In this document: piece after piece, positions 46,101 to 54,422 of the stretch
How the letters are laid out: each line of letters begins with the position of its first letter
How positions within the stretch are numbered: the stretch's first letter is position 1
DNA from: Clostridiales bacterium
GTDB lineage: Bacteria > Bacillota > Clostridia > Saccharofermentanales > Saccharofermentanaceae
NCBI GenBank assembly: GCA_017962145.1
Contig: JAGCVX010000016.1
Coordinates: 44,946-108,945, forward strand
Direction: 5' to 3'
DNA length: 64,000 nucleotides
Position numbers and translations under genes: made by a program
The notes under the pieces: generated by a model
What the model was told of the DNA's origin: nothing
The model's database searches: none
The model's input: the letters and a program-made list of their open reading frames with translations, nothing else

Positions 46101-46646
46101 TATGAACTCTACTGTCGTATGCTTGATGAAGAGATCAAGAAGCTGTCCGGCACTTGGGAGCCGCAGGTGGAAGATACAGTCGTAAAGATGGCGGAAGATG
46201 CGTATATCTCTTCGGATTATATTCCGGACGACGGACAGCGAATGGATGTATACCGTCATATCCAGAACATCTCTTCCATGAAGGAAAGAGACGATCTCGA
46301 AGACGAGCTGATGGACCGCTTCGGCGATATCCCGAAGGAAGTGACGGTACTTGCGAATATCTCCATCATCCGTCACCTCGCGTCGCGCCTGGGATTCGAA
46401 CAGGTATTGATCGAAAAAGAAGAGGCACGACTCACCTACAGACAGAACGTTACCAACGCGGCTGCGGCATTGCTTCGTGCCGGAGATGATCCGCGCTTTA
46501 AAGGATACATTATGGTATATTCATTGAAGAAACCATATCTGCAATATAAGCCTTCGCCAAAAGACCGTTCGGAACTGGTTGCCCGCGTGGCGGAACTTCT
46601 GGATCTGATGACGGAAGGTGCGAAAGAAAATGAGGTAGCCAAATGA
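43107..46646 (+). CDS. mfd: Transcription-repair coupling factor
   Basis: 1179 residues, standard. Removes RNA polymerase stalled at DNA damage and recruits UvrA. The UvrB-like N-terminal part covers about 1-350; a CarD-like RNA polymerase-interaction domain follows near 490-570 (GELVVDDENGVGRYDG); the RecG-like translocase has Walker A in GDVGFGKTE (about 655), DEEQ as motif II (near 757), LTATPIPRT, and motif VI in QLKGRVGRSDRQAYAY. The last 150 residues are the UvrA-blocking domain. The frame overlaps pth and the next gene by four bases each. Confidence 0.97.
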   Translation: MSMLPSIEKLLREAFADPKFQELNDALSGKLGHINLTGMTETQKAYLIAATALYQSEKQDSNAPYPIPVIVVSDELSARRMKSYLDAFFEKETVILRGRETHLSAVSASSREIEQGRVRTLVKYVTRDCGAMLVTAGALLTRMTPMQRFAGTRVSLRIGKRISPEDLAQTLISMGYVRTREVEGVGEFARRGDIFDFYPSGSDMGVRVSFFDDEVDQIKLFNLQSQRSEEQLKEYTILPAGELLLDHKMWDKLGRKILTIGEEASTHAAAAGADRNSIETMMRMISKESEALQSGGAFAGWEKWVTVLLPETESILSFVRSQGDIVYVDEIGQVRSRMDGVAADFEARFRTALEKGLVPSACGDALFKIPDVFREIDKKQVVAMAVLPSSSNGLPGGIRVDIPGTAGNSFRGHEDSLSDLISERNKEGKTTYIMSGSGQRAEKLRTFLFEKNSMPVLIPRPLPSGFIYPAVSLVVVGTQDVFGVDHGIKKKKKGGMSIDLFSDLVPGELVVDDENGVGRYDGLVNLEIEGTKRDYLQITYANDDHLYIPMDRLDHIQKYVASDGRTPKLARLGSSEWQKSVSRAENSIKKLAFDLVELYAKRQAVQGYAFSPDTVWQAQFEDDFPYQETDDQLQAITEIKKDMESTKSMDRLLCGDVGFGKTEVAFRAIFKCVMDGKQAILLAPTTVLVQQHYDNLKERLRGYPIRIALLSRFATPKEVKRAVAGLNDGSVDVVVGTHRVLSKDIQPKNLGLLVIDEEQRFGVNHKEKLKNLRNQVDVLTLTATPIPRTLHMSLAGIRDISVLEEPPQDRRPVQTYVIEYDEQIVAEACLREISRHGQVFYLYNNTHHIAEKAEQLAAMLPGARILYAHGKMSERELESIIEAFIRKEADILVCTTIIESGVDMPNVNTIIVENSDRFGLSQLYQLKGRVGRSDRQAYAYITYEAEKVLKEDAEKRLAAIRDFTELGSGIKIALKDLEVRGAGNLLGAEQHGQMDVIGYELYCRMLDEEIKKLSGTWEPQVEDTVVKMAEDAYISSDYIPDDGQRMDVYRHIQNISSMKERDDLEDELMDRFGDIPKEVTVLANISIIRHLASRLGFEQVLIEKEEARLTYRQNVTNAAAALLRAGDDPRFKGYIMVYSLKKPYLQYKPSPKDRSELVARVAELLDLMTEGAKENEVAK

Positions 46647-47998
46647 TCATGCTTGTTATTCTTTATGCGTTGATCGCAGTCGCCGTTACATTTGCACTGG
46701 GAAGTATCGTGATGCTTCCGATCTCTCCGTTATTTCTTTTGATCCTGATCCCGGCATTTATCCTGTTTCAGGTCCTGCCGCTTTTCCCGCCGGCAGGCAA
46801 ACGGATCCACTCTGCTAAGCTAAGAAATACCGCAGGCGGCACGATGCTTTTGAAGATCTTTCTGGTTTCGATGGTGCCGGTATTCGCGTTCAATATCCCG
46901 GCCATGATGGGCTCTTTTGAATCGTGGGGGATCCCTGCGATCGTGGATGCGCCGTGGCGCTGGACGGGAAGTATCCTGCTGGTTCTTCTGATCGAAAACA
47001 TCGTTTTCTGGAACGGTATCGTCCGCATCTATATCACATCCGCACAACTGGGCTTAAAGCTTCGTGTGGCAGGCGCGCTCTGTGGCATGATCCCGATCGT
47101 GCATCTTGTTATGCTGGGGATTTTGATCCGTGTTGCGGATAAAGAAGTGAAGACGGAAAATGAGAAGATCCTTCTGAACGAATCCCGTGTGGATCAGAAG
47201 ATCTGTGAATGCAAATATCCGATCCTGATGGTGCACGGCGTGTTCTTCCGTGACTTCCGTTTCTTCAACTACTGGGGACGTATCCCGGAGCAGCTGGAAA
47301 AGAACGGCGCGCGTGTTTTCTACGGCAAGCAGCAGTCCGCGGCTTCGGTCGAGGAATGCGGAAAAGAAATCGCCGAGCGTATCCAGGAGATCTGCAAAGA
47401 AACCGGAAGTGAAAAAGTGAATATCATCGCGCACTCCAAAGGCGGACTCGACAGCCGCATGGCGATGGCGAAGTTCGGCGCGGCTCCGTATGTGGCCAGT
47501 CTGACTACGATCAATACTCCGCACCGAGGATGTGAGTTCGCGGATTATCTTCTCAGCAAGATCGGCGAGTCGCATCAGAAACGTGTGGCTTCCATGTATG
47601 AAGCGGCCCTTCGAAAAGCCGGCGACCCGAACCCGAATTTCCTTGCCGCGGTCGGTGACCTGACATTCTCCGCTTGTAAGAAACTGAATGAAGACATGCC
47701 GGATCCGGAAGGTGTCTTCTGCCAGAGCTACGGTTCGAAACTGAACCGTGCCCGTTCCGGAAAATTTCCGCTGAATTTCTCGACTCTTCTGGTCAGTCGT
47801 TTCGATGGTCCGAACGATGGACTGGTCGGCGCGAAATCTTTCTGCTGGGGAGAAAAATATGAGTTCCTCACCGTAAAGGGGAACCGGGGTATTTCGCACG
47901 GTGATGTTATCGATCTCAACAGAGAAAATATCGATGGATTTGACGTACGTGAATTCTTCGTTCAGCTGGTCGCGGATCTGAAAAAAAGAGGCTTCTGA
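46643..47998 (+). CDS. Alpha/beta-hydrolase (lipase-like) with a membrane-embedded N-terminal part
   Basis: 451 residues. About five hydrophobic helices fill residues 3-175, then a soluble hydrolase domain begins PILMVHGVFFRD, the oxyanion-hole HG motif of triacylglycerol lipases. The nucleophile elbow is IIAHSKGGLDSR, with Ser in AHSKG; Asp in FDGPNDGLV and the late His in ISHGDVID complete a triad. Known relatives are esterases or lipases, here apparently anchored at the membrane. It starts inside the mfd stop codon, so it is translated with mfd, an odd partner for a lipase. A terminator follows. Confidence 0.82.
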   Translation: MIMLVILYALIAVAVTFALGSIVMLPISPLFLLILIPAFILFQVLPLFPPAGKRIHSAKLRNTAGGTMLLKIFLVSMVPVFAFNIPAMMGSFESWGIPAIVDAPWRWTGSILLVLLIENIVFWNGIVRIYITSAQLGLKLRVAGALCGMIPIVHLVMLGILIRVADKEVKTENEKILLNESRVDQKICECKYPILMVHGVFFRDFRFFNYWGRIPEQLEKNGARVFYGKQQSAASVEECGKEIAERIQEICKETGSEKVNIIAHSKGGLDSRMAMAKFGAAPYVASLTTINTPHRGCEFADYLLSKIGESHQKRVASMYEAALRKAGDPNPNFLAAVGDLTFSACKKLNEDMPDPEGVFCQSYGSKLNRARSGKFPLNFSTLLVSRFDGPNDGLVGAKSFCWGEKYEFLTVKGNRGISHGDVIDLNRENIDGFDVREFFVQLVADLKKRGF

Positions 47999-48013
47999 GA
48001 ACCTCTTTTTTAA
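47988..48013 (+). terminator. Terminator after the lipase-like gene
   Basis: AGAGG and CCTCT with a few inner pairs form a short hairpin that includes the stop codon and ends in TTTTTTAA. Short but followed by a good T-run. Confidence 0.65.
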
Positions 48014-48109
48014 TTTCATTTCGTAACTTCCAAAATCGCTTGTTTCTGATTCCTTGTGTTGTGCTATAGTTGAATTAGTGTATAGAAATAATACAAGGAG
48101 GGTGTATGT

Positions 48110-49468
48110 ATGAGTGATAAAAAAGATGCGATATACGATGCAAAAACGCTCGGATATCCGAAGATGTTTGTTCTCGGTCTGCAGCACATGTTTGCCATGT
48201 TCGGTGCCACGGTTCTGGTACCTGCTCTGACCGGACTTTCGGTTTCGGCGACGCTCTTATTTGCGGGCCTGGGCACACTGCTTTTCCACTTTCTGACAAA
48301 GGGTAAAGTTCCGGCGTTCCTGGGTTCTTCTTTTGCCTTTATCGGAGGCTATGCTGCGATCGCGCCGTTTATCGAAGATGGTGATAGCAAACTTCCGAAC
48401 ACCGCGCTGCTTCCTTACGCTTGTCTGGGTGTCGCGGCTGCCGGATGTCTGTACCTGGTCCTGGCCGGATTGATCCGTGCTTTCGGTCAGAAAAAAGTTA
48501 TGCGTTTCTTCCCGCCGATCGTAACCGGTCCGATCATCATCGCAATCGGTCTTACCCTTTCTTCTTCGGCGATCGATAACTGCAAACAGAACTGGATCGT
48601 CGCCGTTCTTGCGATCCTGGTCGTTATCGTCTGCAATATCTATGGTAAAGGCATGATCAAGATCGTGCCGATCATCCTCGGTGTTTTCGTTTCTTATATC
48701 GCGGCACTTCCGTTCGGACTGGTGGATTTCACAGCGGTAAAGGAAGCTGCCTGGATCGGACTTCCGTTCCAGATGGAGAACACAGTATTCTCTATTTTCA
48801 AATCTCCGGATTCTTCCCTGATCGCGACCGCGATCATTACGATCATGCCGATCGCTCTGGCTACGATGGTCGAGCATATCGGTGATATCTCCGCGATCTC
48901 TTCGACAACAAACAGAAACTTCATCGAAGATCCGGGTCTTCACAGAACACTCCTTGGCGATGGTCTGGCAACCATCCTGGCATCGCTCTTCGGTGCTCCG
49001 GCAAATACAACATACGGTGAGAACACCGGTGTACTTTCTCTGACGAAAGTTTACGATCCGGTCGTTATCCGTATCGCTGCCGTATGCGCGATCGTGGTTT
49101 CCTTCTCTCCGAAGTTTGCCGCACTGATCGCTTCCATGCCGGCCGCAACGATCGGTGGTGTTTCCATCGTGCTCTACGGTATGATCTCCGCAGTCGGTGT
49201 CCGTAACGTAGTCGAGAATCAGGTCGACTTCAGCCGCAGCCGCAACATCATCATCGCGGCTTTGATCCTGGGTCTTTCGATCGGCATCAACTACTCCGGT
49301 GCGATCACATTCAGCCTCGGAGAAGTCAACATCTCTCTTTCGGGTCTGGCAGTCGGTGCTCTGGTTGGTATCATCCTGAACGCAGTACTCCCTTTGGAAG
49401 AAAAAGACTATAAGGGTGCGAGCAAGGCTTTCACCACTGAGGAAGAGGAAGCAGAAGCGAAGAAGTGA
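48110..49468 (+). CDS. uraA: Uracil permease (NCS2 family)
   Basis: 452 residues, about 14 helices. LQHMFAMFGATVLVP at the N-terminus, SSFAFIGGYAAI, VTGPIIIAIGLTL and PANTTYGENTGVLSLTKVYDP are the NCS2 core motifs; the Glu in GENTG and in TMVEHIGDI are the known substrate and proton residues of UraA. It imports uracil with protons. AAGGAGG precedes the start. It stands alone with its own terminator; no PyrR-binding leader was found. A TATAGT (48065-48070) may be its -10 box. Confidence 0.93.
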   Translation: MSDKKDAIYDAKTLGYPKMFVLGLQHMFAMFGATVLVPALTGLSVSATLLFAGLGTLLFHFLTKGKVPAFLGSSFAFIGGYAAIAPFIEDGDSKLPNTALLPYACLGVAAAGCLYLVLAGLIRAFGQKKVMRFFPPIVTGPIIIAIGLTLSSSAIDNCKQNWIVAVLAILVVIVCNIYGKGMIKIVPIILGVFVSYIAALPFGLVDFTAVKEAAWIGLPFQMENTVFSIFKSPDSSLIATAIITIMPIALATMVEHIGDISAISSTTNRNFIEDPGLHRTLLGDGLATILASLFGAPANTTYGENTGVLSLTKVYDPVVIRIAAVCAIVVSFSPKFAALIASMPAATIGGVSIVLYGMISAVGVRNVVENQVDFSRSRNIIIAALILGLSIGINYSGAITFSLGEVNISLSGLAVGALVGIILNAVLPLEEKDYKGASKAFTTEEEEAEAKK

Positions 49469-49493
49469 TCTTCTCCTTTGGAAAATGAATTAT

Positions 49494-49534
49494 AAAAGCG
49501 GTTGCCCTGAGTTTATCTCGGGACAACCGCTTTT
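49494..49534 (+). terminator. Terminator after uraA
   Basis: AAAAGCGGTTGCCCTGAG and CTCGGGACAACCGCTTTT pair almost throughout around TTTAT, giving T-runs on both strands. It can serve uraA and the convergent zinc-ribbon protein gene. Confidence 0.92.
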
Positions 49535-49556
49535 AGCTTGTTGACAAGGAGTTGGC

Positions 49557-50471
49557 TTAGTAATGTGTAACGATTCGGATCAGAATTCCGATTCCCAGCT
49601 GCGCCAGTGTGTAAAAGAGCAGATAGCTCACGGCGAGCATATTAAATGTGGCATTGTCGCTTAAGGCCAGATCCTGTTTAAGGGATACATAATGGGCGAT
49701 GCCCATGATGACCAGTGCGACAAATATGAGTGTAAATGCACCGCGGGTTCCCAGAAGAACGGAAACGAAAATGAGTGCGTCGGCGATGCACATGTAGATC
49801 GATGACATGGACACGGTATCCAGTGCCCGGATAAAAGAGAGCCTTCGGTTGGCAAGTCTTGATGTCAGCACGAAACAGCAGGCCAGTATCAAAACGCAAA
49901 GCCAGAAGATCGCGCACATGACGAAGAAGGCTACGACCGGATGATCAGAGAAAAGATCCGTCTTTCCGAACGTCAGGGAGATCAGCATGCCCAGAAACGG
50001 TGAATCCGTATGGATCGTAAAAAGAACCATCAGCGCGGTAAAGGCGGCAAAGAGGCTGTTGATCAGAATCATCTTCTTGATCGGTACGACCTGGGGACGG
50101 TTCTGGATCGACTCGACCGGGTGCCAGACATAGGCCATCACCGGCTTGACCAGTTTGGAAAGAGACGGGAACAGAGAACGCACCTTGCCGATAAACTTGG
50201 AAAACTTCGTTCCGGACTTGTCTTCGTTCCAGACCTGAGATTTTCTGTCTGCTTTTTCTTTTGCTTTTCTGGCTTTTTTCTCTTCTTTGCTTTCTTTCTT
50301 GGAAGAGGCTTGGGAAGAAGCAGAAGATGCGGAAGACGACGCGGAATATGCCTCTGTTTTTGAAGAGGAGGCCTGTGTAGTCTGCTCATTTGTACCCACT
50401 GCGGGGCCTCGGCACGAGCAACGCTCTCCCGGAGCGAGTTCTTTGCCACAGTAGAAACAGGTCTTTGCCAT
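49557..50471 (-). CDS. Zinc-ribbon membrane protein, Yip1-like
   Basis: 304 residues. The N-terminal CFYCGKELAPGERCSC is a small zinc ribbon, followed by a Ser/Ala-rich stretch (about 27-58) and a very basic K/E-rich segment (58-80). The C-terminal half has five or six helices (about 130-300), compatible with a Yip1-like membrane domain. No enzyme motif. A second protein of the same plan, ribbon plus low-complexity linker plus C-terminal helices, is encoded at 61056-61820. Function unknown. Confidence 0.75.
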   Translation of the reverse strand: MAKTCFYCGKELAPGERCSCRGPAVGTNEQTTQASSSKTEAYSASSSASSASSQASSKKESKEEKKARKAKEKADRKSQVWNEDKSGTKFSKFIGKVRSLFPSLSKLVKPVMAYVWHPVESIQNRPQVVPIKKMILINSLFAAFTALMVLFTIHTDSPFLGMLISLTFGKTDLFSDHPVVAFFVMCAIFWLCVLILACCFVLTSRLANRRLSFIRALDTVSMSSIYMCIADALIFVSVLLGTRGAFTLIFVALVIMGIAHYVSLKQDLALSDNATFNMLAVSYLLFYTLAQLGIGILIRIVTHY

Positions 50472-50632
50472 AAAAAGTTCGGTCCTTCCTAAGATGCGTG
50501 TGTTTTTCGGGTGTTCGGTGCTATACGCAGGTGAACACCTTATGTATAATACGAGATAGATGTTATCAATTTGTGTAGAAGAATCGGTTTTTTGACAAAT
50601 TTTTGACGCATTCTGAAAAAAGTGAATGGAAA

Positions 50633-51985
50633 ATGGCAGAGCAAGAGAATAAAAAACCTGAAAATGCGCTGAAAATACGGGAGAACTCTTCTTTGAAGAA
50701 AGAGTTTGAGTATGGCCGGAAACCGGATTTTTTCTGGTTCGGCATCGTGGGAACGGTCTTTGCGATCAATCTGACCCGACTGGCTTTCCATATTCACGCC
50801 GAGCAGGATCCGGCGATCAAGAAGATGGAAGGCCCGCTGGTCATCGTCGGCAATCACCCTTCCTATATCGATCCGATCATCATGGGCAGTACGATCTACG
50901 GAAGAAAGATCAACTTCGTCGCCGGTGCATTTTTATTCCGAAACAAGATCTTCCGCCATATCATTTCGACCGGCGGTTGTATTCCGAAGATGCAGTTCAA
51001 GACCGATCTTCGCGCGGTCAAGGCCATGATGCGTGTTCTCAGCCGCGGTGGCGTACTGGGCATCTTCCCGGAGGGCACGCGTTTTGTCGACGGAAGCAGT
51101 ATTCCTTTCGATAATGGCCTGGCACAGCTGATCAAAAAGACGAATTCGGGTCTGGTTTTCCTCGAGTCCCACGGCGCCTATATGTCCTGGCCGAGATGGA
51201 GCACGAGCACAAAGCGAAGAGGCAAGATCACCGCAAAGCTCGTAAATCCGATCTCTTCCGAGGAGATCTCAAAGATGAGTGTCGATGAGATCCAGGCGGT
51301 CATGGCCAGACAGCTGGACTATAACGAGTACGATTATTTTTCTCAGCATCCGCAGAAGTTCACCTGCCGCGCACCGGCAGAGGGCGCACAGAATGTCGCG
51401 AATATCTGCCCGAAATGCGAGGGCATGAATACCATGCGTGCCAGAAAGAACAGACTGTTCTGCAGTGCCTGTGGAAATGCTGTTCTCGTGAACGACTATG
51501 GTTTCTTCGAACCCGAGACGCCGGACAGTAAATATTTCCCGGATCTTCATAAGTGGGTCTGCTGGGAAAAGACAATCTACGCAAGAGAAGCGGCCCGTCC
51601 GGATTACTGTTTCACCGAGAAGGTGGAGCTGCAGCGTCCCTACGGAGAGAACGACTATGCCCTCGTCGGAGAAGGCGTTCTTACGATCAAAGACGGCCAG
51701 GTGATCTACGAAGGTACGGCCTGCCCGACCGAAGACGGTATCGTATATAAGAAGGGAAAGCCGATCCGAAAGCATAAAAACAGAGATATTTCCAAGACGG
51801 CCCAGCCGGAAAAGATCGTCTTTTCTATCAAGAGCATGAAGGGATTCGTGTACGATTTCGGCCTGTTTATCGAGTTCTATGAGAAAAACGGCACGGTCGA
51901 CCGTATCTTCCCGCAGAACCGTCAGCGCATCTATGAGATCAGCGAGATCATCCAGGCTATGCGAAAGCAGCCAGAAGCGAACTGA
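50633..51985 (+). CDS. PlsC-type lysophospholipid acyltransferase with a C-terminal zinc ribbon
   Basis: 450 residues from the ATG at 50633; neither this start nor the upstream TTG at 50603 has a good ribosome site. The acyltransferase domain (about 50-220) has NHPSYIDPI (HX4D), GCIPK-type substrate-binding residues and FPEGTR. After it, at about 260-285, ICPKCEG...FCSACG forms a four-Cys zinc ribbon, then a beta-rich segment to the end. The first part should acylate a glycerophospholipid precursor at the membrane. The ribbon and 180-residue tail are not part of normal PlsC. Its last 29 bases overlap the convergent gene. Confidence 0.82.
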   Translation: MAEQENKKPENALKIRENSSLKKEFEYGRKPDFFWFGIVGTVFAINLTRLAFHIHAEQDPAIKKMEGPLVIVGNHPSYIDPIIMGSTIYGRKINFVAGAFLFRNKIFRHIISTGGCIPKMQFKTDLRAVKAMMRVLSRGGVLGIFPEGTRFVDGSSIPFDNGLAQLIKKTNSGLVFLESHGAYMSWPRWSTSTKRRGKITAKLVNPISSEEISKMSVDEIQAVMARQLDYNEYDYFSQHPQKFTCRAPAEGAQNVANICPKCEGMNTMRARKNRLFCSACGNAVLVNDYGFFEPETPDSKYFPDLHKWVCWEKTIYAREAARPDYCFTEKVELQRPYGENDYALVGEGVLTIKDGQVIYEGTACPTEDGIVYKKGKPIRKHKNRDISKTAQPEKIVFSIKSMKGFVYDFGLFIEFYEKNGTVDRIFPQNRQRIYEISEIIQAMRKQPEAN

Positions 51986-52931
51986 TATTTTCCTCTGAAT
52001 ATTCGATCTCCGAAGAAAACATGCGGACCAGTTCGACCTGTTCCGAAAGTGTAAAACTTCCGTTTTTCGTGTAGCTTACCGCGCCCATATAAAGGAGGAT
52101 ACGAGTGCTTATCGTGGCCAGTCGCACACGTGACGGAAGGCTTTCGTCGAAGATGCCGTCCGGAAGATGGCGATAGAGAAAATACCAAAGAAGGTTTTCA
52201 TATTCCTTTTCGCGGTTCGCGTCTTTCAAGCAGGAACGGAAGGATTCAATCGCTTCCTTTGAAAGAGAAGTGTTTAGAAGATCCAGTGCATTTTCCCAGG
52301 AAGGATCCAGACGTTCAAGGTCCATAAGAAGCCTGCCAAGGGAAGGATAATCAAGGGAGAGCATCGGAAGATCCACTTCGTTTTCGATCGCATCGATCTT
52401 TTCGGATAGATCTGCGGTGCGGTCTTCCAGGAGGTGAAAGAGCTTGTCCCGAAGTGAGAAGAAGTCTTCCTCTTCCGGCTCTAAAGGTTCTTCGTCTGAT
52501 GTATTTTCAGTTTCAAGCGGCACGATTCGGATCGGGTCTTCGAAGGATAGAAGAAGGCGTGCGGCTTCCTCGCAGCAAAGACCGAGTCCGATCTCTTCTC
52601 TGTCGGAATAGAAGTTTCGGAAACGGGGATGATCACGGCAGATCTGGCACAGATAATCTTCTCCGAGGCCTAAGATCAGCTCGCATAGATTCGTGTCGGT
52701 CAGGAAAGGACAGCGCTCCTCTTTGCCCTGAAGGAGAAAGTGAGGCGCCTCTTGAGAAGATCTTGAGATCATGCGGGCCAGCTTCATGCCTAAAGGACCG
52801 GGGGCTCTTTTATAACGTTCGAGGGAATCTTTGTCGATATCGATCTCCCAGCCGATACAGCAACTGTGACGGCACTTGTCCGCGATGCAGCAAAAGTCCG
52901 GATAAAATGACGGAACATAGACGCGACCCAA
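51957..52931 (-). CDS. Cysteine-cluster protein, flagellin lysine-N-methylase (FliB)-like
   Basis: 324 residues. The N-terminus has the Cys array CCIADKCRHSCCIGW, followed by ERCPFL, NLCELI and LCQICRDHPRF; a further LGLCCEEAARLLL gives a total of about a dozen Cys in the first 150 residues. This matches the FliB-like/YkgJ-like group, thought to hold a metal or iron-sulfur centre. FliB methylates flagellin lysines, but no flagellar genes are in the window, so the substrate is open. The rest is helical and acidic. The last 29 bases overlap the acyltransferase gene on the other strand. Confidence 0.75.
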   Translation of the reverse strand: MGRVYVPSFYPDFCCIADKCRHSCCIGWEIDIDKDSLERYKRAPGPLGMKLARMISRSSQEAPHFLLQGKEERCPFLTDTNLCELILGLGEDYLCQICRDHPRFRNFYSDREEIGLGLCCEEAARLLLSFEDPIRIVPLETENTSDEEPLEPEEEDFFSLRDKLFHLLEDRTADLSEKIDAIENEVDLPMLSLDYPSLGRLLMDLERLDPSWENALDLLNTSLSKEAIESFRSCLKDANREKEYENLLWYFLYRHLPDGIFDESLPSRVRLATISTRILLYMGAVSYTKNGSFTLSEQVELVRMFSSEIEYSEENISSLLAAFA

Positions 52932-53087
52932 AGAAACTCCCCCTTTTCAAACAAAAATACATTCCTATTATATCGGACTTTCGGAGTCGTTTTTATAAAA
53001 ATGCAACGAATCGTTTTTCTGTTTCGTCTAATATTCGAAAGAACTTCAAACTATGTTCCGAGGTTTAAGGAGTTTGAGTAAAGAATT

Positions 53088-54257
53088 ATGAAACAGAAAA
53101 TGATTGCTTTAGTACTTGCCATGACCTGTGCCTTGACTGCATGCGCACAGACAGCGGATACAGATAATACAAGAAAGAAAAATAATAAGAAGAGAAATGA
53201 ACCGACAACGACTACAACGACCGTTCCGGATGCCGACCTGATCGGAAACCCGGATCTGGATCATCCGACGAAACGAGGATTACTGTTTTCCCAGGACGCA
53301 AAGAGACATTATATTACGGATATTCATTCCTACTGCTCCGTGATCGACTGGGTCGAGTATTCTCCGGCTGTTGCCGGCTCGGAACTGACCGTGCAGCCGA
53401 TCATCGATATGGACGGTCCGGCGGACCAGACGATCAAGATGTATGTTTTCGCATATAACGACGATTATGCGTGGAATTTTGAAGATGCCTATGCCGAGTT
53501 CGAAGGAACACGCTGCAACAATGTCTACATCGGTGACGGGCAGGGTTCGATCTACTGGATCAGCGACAACCTTCCCAAAGATATGAAGTCCGGCCGGTAT
53601 ACCCTGGTATTCGTACATAACGACGGTACCGTCGATGCCATGATGGATATCGATCTCGTTTCCTCGCCTGAAGAGGCGAAAGCGCACTACGAAGTAGACA
53701 AACCGGTCATCTACCTCTATCCGGAGCAGGAGACCGAAGTCTATGTAAACCTCGAGCTCCAGGGCTGCCTGAGCTGCACCTATCCGAAGTACGACGATGC
53801 ATTTGGCTGGCACGTACTGGCTCACGAGGACGGTACACTTTATAACTATTCCGACGGAAGAAACTACGACTACCTGTTCTGGGAAGGCATCACCGACGTA
53901 GATCTGGCCGTTTTCGACCAGGCGGTCTGTGTTAAGGGCGAAGACACTGCCAAATTCCTCGAGGAATACCTCACGGCCGCAGGCTTGAACGACAGCGAGA
54001 TCGACGATTTCATCTCTTTCTGGCTGCCGAAGATGCAGAACAACCCCTATAACCTGATCTCTTTCCCGACGAAAGAGTATACCGAAATGGCAAAACTGAA
54101 TGTTTATCCGGCTCCGGATACCGAGATCCGCGTGTTCATGGTATTCCGTGGCCTTACTGAAGCAGTAGATATTCCTGCTGAAAATGCACTGCCCATGCCT
54201 TCCGGCGTTGTCCGCCGCGGCTTTACCGTTGTGGAATGGGGCGGAACCGAAGCTTAA
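53088..54257 (+). CDS. Lipoprotein with a KPVIYLYP domain, unknown function (paralogue B)
   Basis: 389 residues. The signal ends LTACAQ, a lipobox with Cys near residue 19, then a basic and Thr-rich spacer (NKKRNEPTTTTTTV). A variable beta-rich domain (about 50-195) precedes the module shared with the lipoprotein at 38829-39983: KPVIYLYPEQETEVYV, TYPKY, GWHVLAHEDG, DGRNYDYLFWEG, the LEEYLTAAGL helix, DSEIDDFIS and the closing GFTVVEWGG. AAGGAG lies 15 bases before the ATG, rather far, so translation may be weak. A terminator follows. Confidence 0.8.
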   Translation: MKQKMIALVLAMTCALTACAQTADTDNTRKKNNKKRNEPTTTTTTVPDADLIGNPDLDHPTKRGLLFSQDAKRHYITDIHSYCSVIDWVEYSPAVAGSELTVQPIIDMDGPADQTIKMYVFAYNDDYAWNFEDAYAEFEGTRCNNVYIGDGQGSIYWISDNLPKDMKSGRYTLVFVHNDGTVDAMMDIDLVSSPEEAKAHYEVDKPVIYLYPEQETEVYVNLELQGCLSCTYPKYDDAFGWHVLAHEDGTLYNYSDGRNYDYLFWEGITDVDLAVFDQAVCVKGEDTAKFLEEYLTAAGLNDSEIDDFISFWLPKMQNNPYNLISFPTKEYTEMAKLNVYPAPDTEIRVFMVFRGLTEAVDIPAENALPMPSGVVRRGFTVVEWGGTEA

Positions 54258-54277
54258 CTTACTACCCTCCTTCATTG

Positions 54278-54325
54278 CAAAAAAAGACGACGCATCGCCC
54301 CCTCCAAGACGTCGTCTTTTTTTCT
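54278..54325 (+). terminator. Terminator after lipoprotein B
   Basis: AAAAAAAGACGACG and CGTCGTCTTTTTTT pair perfectly around a 17-base loop. Confidence 0.88.
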
Positions 54326-54346
54326 GCCCATATTAAAGAAATCAAA

Positions 54347-54375
54347 TTGAAACCCATATAAAATCCGAGTATAAT
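54347..54375 (+). promoter_or_regulatory. Promoter of the PGK-TPI fusion gene
   Basis: TTGAAA (54347-54352), 17 bases, then TATAAT (54370-54375), 48 bases before the start codon. Confidence 0.75.
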
Positions 54376-54422
54376 AGTAGGGCTTGGACAACAAGTAATT
54401 TTTCTCAAGGAGTGTGAACATT

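Noticed and set aside
50603..50632. TTG at 50603 as start of the acyltransferase
   Set aside because: No ribosome site and the added residues are not family-like; the ATG at 50633 is preferred although its site is also weak.
54414..54416. GTG as start of the PGK-TPI fusion
   Set aside because: Only one base after AGGAG, so the ribosome could not place it; the ATG at 54423 has proper spacing.
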